Assembly (NCBI GenBank): GCA_021811185.1 | Contig: JAJZPL010000008.1 | Coordinates: forward strand, 1 to 64,000 | Length of the DNA: 64,000 bases | Source of the DNA: a bacterium | GTDB taxonomy: Bacteria > Elusimicrobiota > Elusimicrobia > Elusimicrobiales > UBA9959 | Reading direction: 5' to 3' | Shown here: positions 1 to 8,973 of the stretch, piece after piece | Layout: each line of letters begins with the position of its first letter | Position numbering within the stretch: the stretch's first letter is position 1 | Position numbers and translations under genes: made by a program | Notes under the pieces: generated by a model | Told to the model about the DNA's origin: nothing | Database searches by the model: none | Seen by the model: only the letters and a program-made list of their open reading frames with translations

Positions 1-114
1 GTTTCTCCGGTATTGAATATGTCTTATTTTTGACACCCATAACTGCCTCCTATTTATTTTTTTGGGAGGCCGGAGTGTCAACAGAATTAGGCTTTCAAAT
101 ATGTTTCAATTGTA

Positions 115-477
115 CTAGACGGGACACACATGTATAGCGGCGGAACTGATATCAGAAGGGACATCCGCCTGTACCGCGCGAGCATAAAGGGAATGCGCAC
201 CTTCCGGCAAGGTAAAGGGCTGGCCGTAGATGAAGGGATTTGTGGCTTCTTCAGGATTCTCATCCACCACATAATACACGGTTGTCCCCGGCGCTGTCAC
301 CGGCAAGGCTATGGTTATAAGTCCATCCGCGGATAAGTAGTTTATCGTCCCGGAGGAATAAGAATTATTAAAGGATATTGCCGGCGCGGCCGGGGTTTGA
401 GAAGACGCATTTACAGCCGGCAGAACCTGCGCGGCGAAAATGCCTAAGAATGTAAACGATCTGAGATACTTTATCAT
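115..477 (-). CDS. small secreted protein with chitobiase/hexosaminidase C-terminal-like (CHB_HEX_C) domain
   Basis: N-terminal signal peptide; 'TVYYVVDENPEEATNPFIYGQPFTLPEGAHSLYARAV' resembles CHB_HEX_C-type Ig-like repeats. Confidence 0.55.
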   Translation of the reverse strand: MIKYLRSFTFLGIFAAQVLPAVNASSQTPAAPAISFNNSYSSGTINYLSADGLITIALPVTAPGTTVYYVVDENPEEATNPFIYGQPFTLPEGAHSLYARAVQADVPSDISSAAIHVCPV

Positions 478-657
478 TGCCCCGCTAACCCTTTAACCGC
501 ACGTGATAAAACGCAAAGAACACGTAGTTCTACGTACAGATTATAAGCCAAGTGCGGAAGTAAGTCAATCACGGTACCGTGATCGTTTTTGAGGTTTTAC
601 GACGATAAAGTCTTTGCAGAATTATTTTTCAGGCGGGGTTGAACATGCGGAATAAAG

Positions 658-1353
658 TCACGGCTTATTTACGCGCGGCTGGACGTAGATCCAGCCTTTA
701 CCCAATTTTTTAACGCGGCGGCCCAAGCGGGCGCCGAGTTTATCGCGCAGGCGCTGGGCCACGCCGCGGATCACGTCGCTTTTTTCGCTGCCTTCGTCCG
801 CTTTAAAAACATGCCTGGAAATCTCTTCCTCGCTTACAAAAGCGGGGCTTTTTTCCAGCAAGAGGGATAAAAACCTGAAGTGCTCGGGGCAAAGCTCGGT
901 TACCAGTTTAGAATCCCGGTACACCTGGAAATTTACTCCGTCGAGGCGCAGGTCGCTGCAGGTTACGTTGCCGCGTTCCCAGTTAACGCGGCGGAGCAGG
1001 CTTTCTACTTTTGCCTTTATAAGCGGCAGTTGGGTGTCTTTGGAGAGGAAACCGTCGAGTTGATACTCGGTTTGGGCGAGCAATTCCTGATCTTCATAGC
1101 CGCTCACCATTATTATAGGGGTTTTTTTCAGTTCGTGGTCGCCGCGGATCCTGGCCGCGCAAACGCTCCCGTACTCATCAGGCAGTTGATAGTCCAGCAG
1201 GATGCAGGCGGGCTTATGCAGCTGCGCCATGTTAAAACCTTCGGCGCAGGTGGCGGCGGTTACTACTTTATAGCCAAAGCCGGAAAAATATGCGGACGCT
1301 ACGTTAGTCCAGAACTTATCGTCGTCGATAATAAGCAATGTTCGATGTCGCAT
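658..1353 (-). CDS. response regulator, receiver plus OmpR-like winged-helix output domain
   Basis: 'LLIIDDDKFW...CILLDYQLPDEYG...PIIMVSG' receiver motifs; C-terminal winged helix. Confidence 0.85.
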   Translation of the reverse strand: MRHRTLLIIDDDKFWTNVASAYFSGFGYKVVTAATCAEGFNMAQLHKPACILLDYQLPDEYGSVCAARIRGDHELKKTPIIMVSGYEDQELLAQTEYQLDGFLSKDTQLPLIKAKVESLLRRVNWERGNVTCSDLRLDGVNFQVYRDSKLVTELCPEHFRFLSLLLEKSPAFVSEEEISRHVFKADEGSEKSDVIRGVAQRLRDKLGARLGRRVKKLGKGWIYVQPRVNKP

Positions 1354-1384
1354 TTTCCAAATCCCCTAGGAGAAAATCTGCAAT

Positions 1385-2140
1385 TTAATTATACATGAAT
1401 TTAAACGTATTTGCTCCAGGGGAAAGGCCGGAAGACCACTTGCTCCTTCCGGGGATGAAGAGGGTGCTGTTCTTGTCGGCGCTGGCGAAGTCGCGCTTGA
1501 GTTTTTTGACGGTCGAGCGCAATACGCGGCCCTTCGCGTCTTCCATGAAAGGGGCGTTAACGATATAGACCGGGTGGCCGGGCGGATAGGCCGCCGCCAG
1601 GTTAGCGAGGAATTTGTCTTTTACGCCGGCATGCTCGGGCCTTTCCACCCTGTTGAGGTTATCCATCATAAAAACCATGGTGTCCATCCCGGGGAAGAAA
1701 GCTATTTCTCCGCCCGACAGCCCGGCGTGCACCAGGCGCAGCCCGGCGGCGGCGAACTCGTTAAGGTCCAGCAAATTCACCATGGCGTCGAAAGAAGAGA
1801 CCGCCGACAGCACCTCCACGGTTACACCGCGCTTTTCCAGCCCGGACTTAAGCAGACTGGCGGCGGTATTCAGGAAAAAAGGATTGCCGTAGGTAAGGAA
1901 GGCCGCGGTGCCGCCGGTTTTGAGCGCCGCGGTTATTTGGGCGCTTATCTCCGCCGGGGTTTTCCCCACCAGGGACCTGAACTCCGGGCAGAATTTCCTG
2001 ACCATGGCCGCGGCGGGCCCGCCGCCTATGCTGTGCGAGAACGCCACCCTGGAATTTTTAAGCGCGTTAATGGTCTCGAGCGTAAGGTGCCCGGTTTTAA
2101 GGCCGCAGGAGCAGATGTACAGTTTCCTGTTTTTTTTCAT
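1385..2140 (-). CDS. TP-methylase (tetrapyrrole methylase fold) protein, borosin N-methyltransferase-like
   Basis: 'CGLKTGHLTLETINAL', 'LTYGNPFFLN', 'LSAVSSFDAMVNLLDLN', 'STLFIP' match motif positions of the OphMA/SonM-like TP-methylase family. Confidence 0.6.
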   Translation of the reverse strand: MKKNRKLYICSCGLKTGHLTLETINALKNSRVAFSHSIGGGPAAAMVRKFCPEFRSLVGKTPAEISAQITAALKTGGTAAFLTYGNPFFLNTAASLLKSGLEKRGVTVEVLSAVSSFDAMVNLLDLNEFAAAGLRLVHAGLSGGEIAFFPGMDTMVFMMDNLNRVERPEHAGVKDKFLANLAAAYPPGHPVYIVNAPFMEDAKGRVLRSTVKKLKRDFASADKNSTLFIPGRSKWSSGLSPGANTFKFMYN

Positions 2141-2170
2141 TGGTGTTCAACGCCGCCTTCGGGCGGGCGG

Positions 2171-2824
2171 CTATTTCAGCGCTTCGGCGGCGAAGGTTTT
2201 AGCTTCCTCTATGAAGGTCTGCCAGTGTTCAACGGGCAGGCGCGTCTCGTTTTTAAAGAGGAGCCCGTAGCCTGGGGCGCCCTGCACGCGCAGACCGAGG
2301 TGCCGCTCGAACCAGGCGGCGCGGTCGGGGTTGAAGAACATATGAACGGCGGCTTCGTCGGGGCCGGTCAGGCGGTATTTATTGGAGAACAGCGGAAAAG
2401 CGGGGAGGTCGATGTCTTTAAACCCCAGCACCTCGCCGAACTTGTAAATGAACGTTTCAGGTTTCAGGTCGAAATGCGGCATTTCGCATTTGCAGGAGAC
2501 CAGCGCCAGCGTGAACCGGTGGGTGCGGCTGTTCTTGCCGCCGCGGGTAGTATATTTATAGTCAAAAACCCGCAGCTGACCGGACGGCACGGACGTCTCG
2601 ATAAGGTTGGAAGCCTTGCGGGCGCGGCCGAGTTTAAAGATCTCGAGGCCGGTGCTTTCAAGGAAGTTAAGGTCGGGCCCGTCCTTGGAGAACGCCAGCC
2701 CCAGCGAGGCCGCCAGCGCGGCCAGCGCGTTGCCGCGTTTCCAGTCCAGGTAAAAGGCGGCGCCTATCGCGGCGGCGGCAGCCGCCACGGCCAACAGTAT
2801 TAATTGTTCCTGGGAAAAATGCAT
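2171..2824 (-). CDS. membrane-anchored hypothetical protein, paralog of next gene
   Basis: N-terminal TM; shared 'DGP(D/E)..(F/L)LE(S/N)TGL' and 'FDY(K/Q)' motifs with 2840..3484. Confidence 0.6.
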   Translation of the reverse strand: MHFSQEQLILLAVAAAAAAIGAAFYLDWKRGNALAALAASLGLAFSKDGPDLNFLESTGLEIFKLGRARKASNLIETSVPSGQLRVFDYKYTTRGGKNSRTHRFTLALVSCKCEMPHFDLKPETFIYKFGEVLGFKDIDLPAFPLFSNKYRLTGPDEAAVHMFFNPDRAAWFERHLGLRVQGAPGYGLLFKNETRLPVEHWQTFIEEAKTFAAEALK

Positions 2825-2839
2825 AGCTCTCTCCTTATA

Positions 2840-3484
2840 TCAGCCAAGGTTAAAGGCCAATTTTTTCGCTTCGGTCATAAAGGCCGGGTAGTCAGCCGCC
2901 GGTACCAGGCCGCCGCCTTTATAAAGCACCAGGTAGCGCCCCGAGCCCTGCGCGCTCCAGCCGGAATGCTCGGCGAAGCAGGCGTCCAGCTCCGAAGTGA
3001 AATATTTTTTCAGCGCGGCCGGGTCGCGGCCGAGCAGCTTTACCCCGGCGGGAAAACCGGCGAAATCCTTCATGTCCGCGGGCTCCAGGCCGGAGGCCTC
3101 GTCGGGCAGGTCCCCGCCGGCGGAAAGGTGGAAATCCGGGAAGGCGCCTTTCTCGAAATCGAAGAGGGCCACGGTGGACTGCCGCCTGCGCTCGCCCGCG
3201 CCTTCGCCGAGCGTGCACTGGTAGTCGAAGAAATAAGGCTTCACGCCGTCTTCCGCCTCCAGCCTGAGCAGGCAGCACCCGAAACCGCCGCGCCCGTCCA
3301 CGAAATAAGGCAGGCCGGTATTCTCGAGCAGGGCCACTTCCGGGCCGTAATCCTCGAACAACACCCCGCTGCTCTCGGCCAGCCTGGCAAGTTTGCGCAG
3401 GCGCCGCCCCTTAAGCTGCCTCACGAGCGCCCAACCCGCTATGCCGCCCGCGACAAAGACCAGTACTATCAAGTAAAGATTCAT
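2840..3484 (-). CDS. membrane-anchored hypothetical protein, tandem paralog
   Basis: N-terminal TM; similar layout and motifs to 2171..2824. Confidence 0.6.
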   Translation of the reverse strand: MNLYLIVLVFVAGGIAGWALVRQLKGRRLRKLARLAESSGVLFEDYGPEVALLENTGLPYFVDGRGGFGCCLLRLEAEDGVKPYFFDYQCTLGEGAGERRRQSTVALFDFEKGAFPDFHLSAGGDLPDEASGLEPADMKDFAGFPAGVKLLGRDPAALKKYFTSELDACFAEHSGWSAQGSGRYLVLYKGGGLVPAADYPAFMTEAKKLAFNLG

Positions 3485-3534
3485 TTCCCCTCCCCCCTTT
3501 GCGCTGCTTCAACAAAAACCGGACCGTTCCGAAT

Positions 3535-3834
3535 TTAATTCCCGCCGGTATTGTTCAGGTCCAGGCCGGCGGCTTCCTGTTTGGCGGTTTTCTCGAAAAG
3601 GGCTTTGGCCGCCTTGGCCTCGCCTATATGGCCGACGGTCGTTTTAACGTAATTGCCCGGGGCGTTCAAAAGTCCCAGCGCCGCGGCCGGGGCGGTAGAG
3701 ACCGCCGCCGCTGCGGGGACGGCCATGCTCTGTCCGTCCGCGGCTTTCGGCTGCGGGATCACCTCGGGCTGCTTTTTTTTGCAGGCTACGAGCCCCAGCG
3801 CGCAAAGCATGGACGCGAATATAAGTTTTTTCAT
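3535..3834 (-). CDS. small lipoprotein
   Basis: Signal peptide with lipobox 'LGLVAC'. Confidence 0.6.
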   Translation of the reverse strand: MKKLIFASMLCALGLVACKKKQPEVIPQPKAADGQSMAVPAAAAVSTAPAAALGLLNAPGNYVKTTVGHIGEAKAAKALFEKTAKQEAAGLDLNNTGGN

Positions 3835-3865
3835 TTCCCCCCCCTGTTCTATACCGCGGCCGGGC

Positions 3866-4873
3866 CTAAAGCCCGGCGATAGCCTCGGCGATCTGCACCG
3901 AGTTAAGGGCTGCGCCCTTGTAAAGATTGTCGGACACGATCCAGAGCTGGAATTCGTTCCCGGCCGTGTGCGCCCGGCGCAGCCGCCCGGCGTAAACTAT
4001 GTCCGTGCGCTGCGCGTGCTCGAGCGGCGTCGGGTAATTTCCCGGCTTGGCGAAAAATTTAAGGCCTGGCGTGCACAGCAGTTCCTTCCGGAGCGCGGCT
4101 TCGGTACAGTTTTTTTTAGTAGTGAACCACACGGCCAGGGAATGCCCGCGCAGCACCGGCACGCGTACGGCGGTGCAGCTGATGCGGATCTTCCCGTCGT
4201 TCCAGATCTTCTTGAGCTCGGCTTCCACCTTGTTCTCTTCGCCGGAATTGCCTGCCTCGTCGAAGCCGCCTACCTGCGGAAAAAGATTGAAAGCAATGGG
4301 GCGCGGGAACTGGCCGGGCCCTGGCTTGAGGGGAACGCCTTTAAAATGCGCCTTCGCTTCTTCTTCCAGGCGGCACATGGCGGCTTTGCCGGCGCCGGAA
4401 ACGGCCTGGTACGTGGCCATGCGGAGTTCCGTAATGCCGAAGCGGCGGTGGATCTCCGCCAGCGCCACCGCGGCGCCGGTAAGGGTGCAATTGGGGCCGG
4501 CTATAAGTTTTTTAGAAACCTTTAACTCGCCGGCGTTCACCTCGGGAATGACCAGCGGGACGCCGGGCGTAAGGCGGAAGCGGGAGGAGTCGTCTATGCA
4601 CCAGGTGCCGGCGGCGGCCAGGCGCGGCGCGAACTTTTCGGCCACTTCGTCGGTGGAGACGAAGAAGGCGAGGTCGGATTTCTTAAGGGCCGCCAGCGAA
4701 GGTTTGGCGCAGGCGTACTTTTTGCCGCGGAAAGAGACTTTGGCCGGCCTGCGGCCCGAGTTAAAAGGATAGAATTCCCCGACGGGGAAACGCCGGGTTT
4801 CCAGCAGGCCCAGCAGTTCGCCGCCCACCATGCCCGAAGCTCCCACCACCGCTACGTTGAATTTCTTGGTCAT
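3866..4873 (-). CDS. asd: aspartate-semialdehyde dehydrogenase
   Basis: 'NVAVVGASGMVGGELLGLL' NAD-binding motif, 'GPNCTLTG' catalytic Cys region. Confidence 0.85.
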   Translation of the reverse strand: MTKKFNVAVVGASGMVGGELLGLLETRRFPVGEFYPFNSGRRPAKVSFRGKKYACAKPSLAALKKSDLAFFVSTDEVAEKFAPRLAAAGTWCIDDSSRFRLTPGVPLVIPEVNAGELKVSKKLIAGPNCTLTGAAVALAEIHRRFGITELRMATYQAVSGAGKAAMCRLEEEAKAHFKGVPLKPGPGQFPRPIAFNLFPQVGGFDEAGNSGEENKVEAELKKIWNDGKIRISCTAVRVPVLRGHSLAVWFTTKKNCTEAALRKELLCTPGLKFFAKPGNYPTPLEHAQRTDIVYAGRLRRAHTAGNEFQLWIVSDNLYKGAALNSVQIAEAIAGL

Positions 4874-4883
4874 AGTCGTAAAA

Positions 4884-5933
4884 CTATTGCGGCTTGGGCG
4901 CGGCGGCCATGGCCGGCACAGTTATCTCTTTGGAATAACCGGTGTTTTCCAGGTTATCCAGGGCGGCGGCGCGCAGGTAGAACATTTCCCTGGAAATTTC
5001 GTCGCGGCCGAAGGTCCAGAAATACGGGGCCTTGTACATATAGCGCGTAACGCGCTGCCAGTCGAACTTGTCGTAAGAAACTTCCAGCCAGGCCGCGCGG
5101 ATATCCTCGCCGATGGCCGTGAAGGACGCCGTGATGCTCTCGGAATTCAGTTCCGCGGAAAAACCTTTTATGAACACCTTGTAATCGTTGGCCGGGACCA
5201 GCTTTATGGCCATGGCCGGCTTCAACCCCGAAATGGGGGTTTCCAGCACGTTCTCGCCCGACGGGGCGTTACCCTTTATCGAGCGGTTCAGCCACACGTT
5301 CTCTTCGCCGTCATCGTCGTTCTCGCCCTGCGCGGCGGAAACTATGGGGGAGCTGGAGGCCGAGGTGAAATAGCGGGAAGAGGACCAGAGCGCCAGGTAA
5401 TTAGCCTTATCCTGCGAAACGCGGGTCAGCGGGATCTCAGACCAGAGCCAGCGCGAGGAGTCCACCCCGTCGAGGGAATCGTTGGGCAGGGGCTCGCGCG
5501 GCAGGTCCGCGGCCTCCACCAGGAAGTAGGTATGGTCGGAATTGAACGTGGGCTCCTGGTTGAGGGCCATGTAGACCTTGCCGGGAATGGGGTCGGTGTC
5601 CCAAGAGGCGGGCCACGACTTTACCTTGGAGCGTCCCAACTTGGCGCCGATGAACGCCTTGCCGTAGCCGGCCGTCGGAATAGGCGGCAGCTTTACGATC
5701 CAGCAGTTGTTGTAGCCCACGTACCAGTCGGCGTCAAAGCCGCCGTCGGCGTAAAGATAATATTCGCCGAGGTTCCGGTCGGGCGCGTAGTAGGCCGGCA
5801 CCGGCGACTTGGCCGAGTAAGCGGTGGGCTTGTCGGCGTCGGGCGGCTCGGGGGCGTCGGCCGGGGCCTGCGCCCGGGACGCCAGGGGTACGGCGGCGAG
5901 CAGGGCCGCCGCGAGGAGATAACGCATATTCAC
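4884..5933 (-). CDS. secreted hypothetical protein
   Basis: Signal peptide 'MNMRYLLAAALLAAVPLASRAQA'; no recognised domain. Confidence 0.5.
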   Translation of the reverse strand: MNMRYLLAAALLAAVPLASRAQAPADAPEPPDADKPTAYSAKSPVPAYYAPDRNLGEYYLYADGGFDADWYVGYNNCWIVKLPPIPTAGYGKAFIGAKLGRSKVKSWPASWDTDPIPGKVYMALNQEPTFNSDHTYFLVEAADLPREPLPNDSLDGVDSSRWLWSEIPLTRVSQDKANYLALWSSSRYFTSASSSPIVSAAQGENDDDGEENVWLNRSIKGNAPSGENVLETPISGLKPAMAIKLVPANDYKVFIKGFSAELNSESITASFTAIGEDIRAAWLEVSYDKFDWQRVTRYMYKAPYFWTFGRDEISREMFYLRAAALDNLENTGYSKEITVPAMAAAPKPQ

Positions 5934-5940
5934 CTTCGTG

Positions 5941-6810
5941 CTACTTTTTTAAAATCTGTGTTACCCTATCCAGATCGTCCAGCGAGAAGTAATGTATGAT
6001 TATTTTACCATTCTGCGGGCCCGGCCCGGCACAGATCTCCACCTTGGTGCCGAGCGTTTTTTCGAGCGAAGATTCAAGCTCCACGGCTTCGGGGCTCTTC
6101 TTGGAGCCGCCGCGGGCCGCCTTGGGGGCGCGCGGCCGGAGCGCGTGGAAGCCCTGCGCGAAATTCTCGATATCGCGCACCGAGAGCTTCTCGGTCATGA
6201 TGCGGTGGTAAAATTCACGACGCTTGGAGGAATCCGGGATGGAGATCAGCGCGCGGGCGTGGCCCTCGCTGATCACGCCGGCCTGGATGCCCTGCCTGAT
6301 ATCTTCGTCCAGCTCCAGCAGGCGCAGCGTGTTGGAGACGGCCCCGCGGGATTTACCCACCCTTTTGGCGATATCGGCCTGGGAAACGCTGAAGGTCTGC
6401 ATCAGCTGGCGGTAGGCCAGGGCGGTGTCCACCGCGTTCAGGTCCTCGCGCTGGATATTCTCTATCAAGGAAAGGCCGAGCTTCTGCTCGTCGTCCAGGT
6501 TCTTCTTGACGATAGCTTCTATCTCGGTCATACCGGCCAGCTTGGTGGCCCGCAGGCGGCGCTCGCCGGCTATCAGTTCGTAATGATCGTCGCCCGCGTC
6601 CTTCCATACCGAAATGGGCTGGATCAGGCCGCGCTCTTTTATAGATTCGGAAAGTTCCACCAGGGCAGTTTCGTCGAAATTCCGGCGAGGCTGGTAGCGG
6701 TTAGGAACGATGTTCGCCACCGGGATCCGCTGCACAATGTCCCCGGAAATATCGTTGTTCTGCACCTTGGTGATAAGGGAATCTATTCCCCTGCCTAAAG
6801 CTTTCCTCAT
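5941..6810 (-). CDS. parB: chromosome partitioning protein ParB
   Basis: 'NIVPNRYQPRRNFDE', 'YELIAGERRLRATKLAGM', HTH 'SQADIAKRVGKSRGAVSNTLRLLEL'. Confidence 0.95.
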   Translation of the reverse strand: MRKALGRGIDSLITKVQNNDISGDIVQRIPVANIVPNRYQPRRNFDETALVELSESIKERGLIQPISVWKDAGDDHYELIAGERRLRATKLAGMTEIEAIVKKNLDDEQKLGLSLIENIQREDLNAVDTALAYRQLMQTFSVSQADIAKRVGKSRGAVSNTLRLLELDEDIRQGIQAGVISEGHARALISIPDSSKRREFYHRIMTEKLSVRDIENFAQGFHALRPRAPKAARGGSKKSPEAVELESSLEKTLGTKVEICAGPGPQNGKIIIHYFSLDDLDRVTQILKK

Positions 6811-6845
6811 ATTTTCTCCTTAATATATAAGTCAAATTAAATTTT

Positions 6846-6889
6846 CTGGTGAGGTTGAACCTCGCCATAGTGAGGTCGGACCTCACCAG
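6846..6889. repeat. inverted repeat between parA and parB (CTGGTGAGGT...ACCTCACCAG)
   Basis: 10-bp perfect outer arms enclosing further nested GAGGT/ACCTC repeats. Confidence 0.6.
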
Positions 6890-6891
6890 AC

Positions 6892-7731
6892 TCAGCCGCC
6901 GAGGTCGTATTCTAGTTCGGATTCTTCGGTAACGTATAAGTCGGATTTTTTGTAGGAGGAGATGTCCACGCCGCGCCTTTCGAGGAACTCAAGGGCCAGC
7001 TCCTTGTAGGCCAGCGCGCCGCGGGAGGCGGGGTCGTAGACGAAGATGGACTGGCCGAAACTGGGAGCCTCGGCAAGGCGCACGTTGCGCGGGATAACGG
7101 TCTTGTAAAGTTTTTCGCCGTAGTACTTGCCTATTTCCCCCCTTACCTGGTTGGCAAGGTTTATGCGGGAGTCGTACATAGTGATAACGCCGCCGTCTAT
7201 TTTGAGACCGGGGTTGAGAGCCTGCTTGATCTTCTCCACGGTGTTCATGAAGTAGGCAAGGCCTTCCATGGCGTAGTATTCGCACTGCACCGGGGTTATA
7301 ACGGAATTAGAGGCATTGAGGGCGTTCACGGTAAGCAGCCCCAGTGAAGGAGGGCAGTCTATGATGATGAACTTGTACATGTCCCCAACTTTGGCCAGCG
7401 CGCGCTTAAGCACGGTTTCCCTGGAGAATTCGCTCACAAGTTCTATTTCAGAGCCGGCCAAGTTGTGGCTGGTAGGCACTATGTCCAGCCACTCAACGGA
7501 GGTCTGGTGGATCGCGGCCTCGACGGCGGATTTGCCGCACAGCACGTCGTAAATGTTCTTATTATTGTTGGTTATGTCCACGCCCAGGCCGGAAGTGGCG
7601 TTGCTCTGCGGGTCAAAGTCTATAAGGAGCGTTTCGTAATCGAACGCCGCCAATGCCACAGCCAGGTTTATTGCCGTGGTGGTCTTGCCTACTCCGCCTT
7701 TCTGATTAGCTATCGCCACTATTTCAGCCAT
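6892..7731 (-). CDS. parA: chromosome partitioning ATPase ParA/Soj
   Basis: 'IANQKGGVGKTTTAINLA' deviant Walker A, 'IIIDCPPSLGLLT'. Confidence 0.95.
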   Translation of the reverse strand: MAEIVAIANQKGGVGKTTTAINLAVALAAFDYETLLIDFDPQSNATSGLGVDITNNNKNIYDVLCGKSAVEAAIHQTSVEWLDIVPTSHNLAGSEIELVSEFSRETVLKRALAKVGDMYKFIIIDCPPSLGLLTVNALNASNSVITPVQCEYYAMEGLAYFMNTVEKIKQALNPGLKIDGGVITMYDSRINLANQVRGEIGKYYGEKLYKTVIPRNVRLAEAPSFGQSIFVYDPASRGALAYKELALEFLERRGVDISSYKKSDLYVTEESELEYDLGG

Positions 7732-7768
7732 ATATGATCCTGCCCTTTGTTAGACAACCGCGGTTAAG

Positions 7769-7784
7769 GTTTTCACGTGAAAAC
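7769..7784. promoter_or_regulatory. parS-like site 1
   Basis: GTTTTCACGTGAAAAC palindrome upstream of parA. Confidence 0.8.
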
Positions 7785-7871
7785 TCTCTCCCCTCCGCTG
7801 ATAAGTCTAATTCTATAGTTTTATAAGGTCCGAGTCAACCCGTAAAGGCAGGCGCCAGCACCGCCATGGTT

Positions 7872-7887
7872 GTTTTCACGTGAAAAC
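7872..7887. promoter_or_regulatory. parS-like site 2
   Basis: GTTTTCACGTGAAAAC palindrome. Confidence 0.8.
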
Positions 7888-7999
7888 AATTGCGTTAGCC
7901 CAGGCGCACATCCTTGCCCCCTCCTTATATTAAGCCGCCAACACGCGAACCCGCAGCAATAAGCCAGAACTCACCGGCAACAATAGAGCGCACAGAATT

Positions 8000-8015
8000 G
8001 TTTTCACGTGAAAAC
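8000..8015. promoter_or_regulatory. parS-like site 3
   Basis: GTTTTCACGTGAAAAC palindrome. Confidence 0.8.
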
Positions 8016-8188
8016 TACACGGCACATACGCCCATTCGCTCAAGGACCGGCAAGCAATTAACCAGCAGGGACCCGGAGAGAGGACTATTCCCGCACACGC
8101 TGCCGGGTAAAGATATACTTTTTTAAAAGCAGAACACAAACACCGGCCTGCTCCAAGGCCATCAGTCTTTGCCGGTTAACATAAACAA

Positions 8189-8219
8189 TTTGCCCCCAAA
8201 GCCAGGCTTTGAGGGCAAA
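8189..8219 (-). terminator. stem-loop downstream of the 8270..9338 operon
   Basis: TTTGCCC-C-CAAAGCC/GGCTTTG-A-GGGCAAA hairpin. Confidence 0.5.
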
Positions 8220-8251
8220 CTTCCGCTTCATGGTATTTTTAAGAAGGTTTT

Positions 8252-8267
8252 GTTTTCACGTGAAAAC
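8252..8267. promoter_or_regulatory. parS-like site 4
   Basis: GTTTTCACGTGAAAAC palindrome. Confidence 0.8.
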
Positions 8268-8269
8268 TA

Positions 8270-8575
8270 TTATTTATCCCCCATTCTTTTTGCCGCCTCT
8301 TCTGCGGTGATCTGGCCCTTCTCCAGGGCCTCCAGGATCTTAGCCACGCTCTCTTTCTTCACCTCGCCGCGGCCGCAGCACTTGTGCCCCCACCACTGCC
8401 GCCCAAAAACAGCGCTCCAAATGGAAGAGAGACCTATGATCACTATGATTATCGGCCAGTCTCTGGAAAACCGGAAGGAATAACTGATAAACCCAAAATT
8501 CCCCGCCCAGATCAAGGCCCCCAACACAACCACGATCAAACCCCAAAAGAACTTCCGCATGCTCAATGCCAGCAT
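8270..8575 (-). CDS. small membrane protein (LiaF/DUF5668-like TM region) with C-terminal SHOCT-like motif
   Basis: Two TM segments; 'KILEALEKGQITAEEAAKRM' tail. Confidence 0.6.
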   Translation of the reverse strand: MLALSMRKFFWGLIVVVLGALIWAGNFGFISYSFRFSRDWPIIIVIIGLSSIWSAVFGRQWWGHKCCGRGEVKKESVAKILEALEKGQITAEEAAKRMGDK

Positions 8576-8595
8576 ATTGCCTCCTTAACATAGCG

Positions 8596-8973
8596 CTACT
8601 CTATAAAAATCTCAACCTTGTCCCCGCCATCCTGAACGTCAACTATCTTCATGGGCTCCTGGCTCTCTATAGCCTCCTGCAATTTACCCAGGTCCATGTC
8701 GTAGCCTTTGTCCGCCAATTTATCTTTAAGTTTGCCCTCTATAAAAGGCGCCATAAACTTGGCCCAGCCCAGCGGCACGTTGATATTCACCTTGGGCTCC
8801 GACGTGCCGCCCTCATAGACGCGGATGCGAAGCAGCCGGCCTTTCCTCTCCCCCCCGCCGTCCGGGGAAGCCTTGCCCATGGCCTCGAGCAGTTCCATCG
8901 CTTCAGCTGAGGATATTTTTTTCTCTTCGAGCAGTTTAAGTATCCGCATTTTTTCTTCGTTCATAATTTTCAC
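8596..8973 (-). CDS. SHOCT-like/YvlB-like domain protein
   Basis: 'MRILKLLEEKKISSAEAMELLEAM' N-terminus. Confidence 0.6.
   Translation of the reverse strand: MKIMNEEKMRILKLLEEKKISSAEAMELLEAMGKASPDGGGERKGRLLRIRVYEGGTSEPKVNINVPLGWAKFMAPFIEGKLKDKLADKGYDMDLGKLQEAIESQEPMKIVDVQDGGDKVEIFIE

Noticed and set aside
47-70. GCCTCC...GGGAGGC stem near the window start
   Set aside because: Large T-rich loop and truncated context; could be a terminator but there is not enough sequence to judge.
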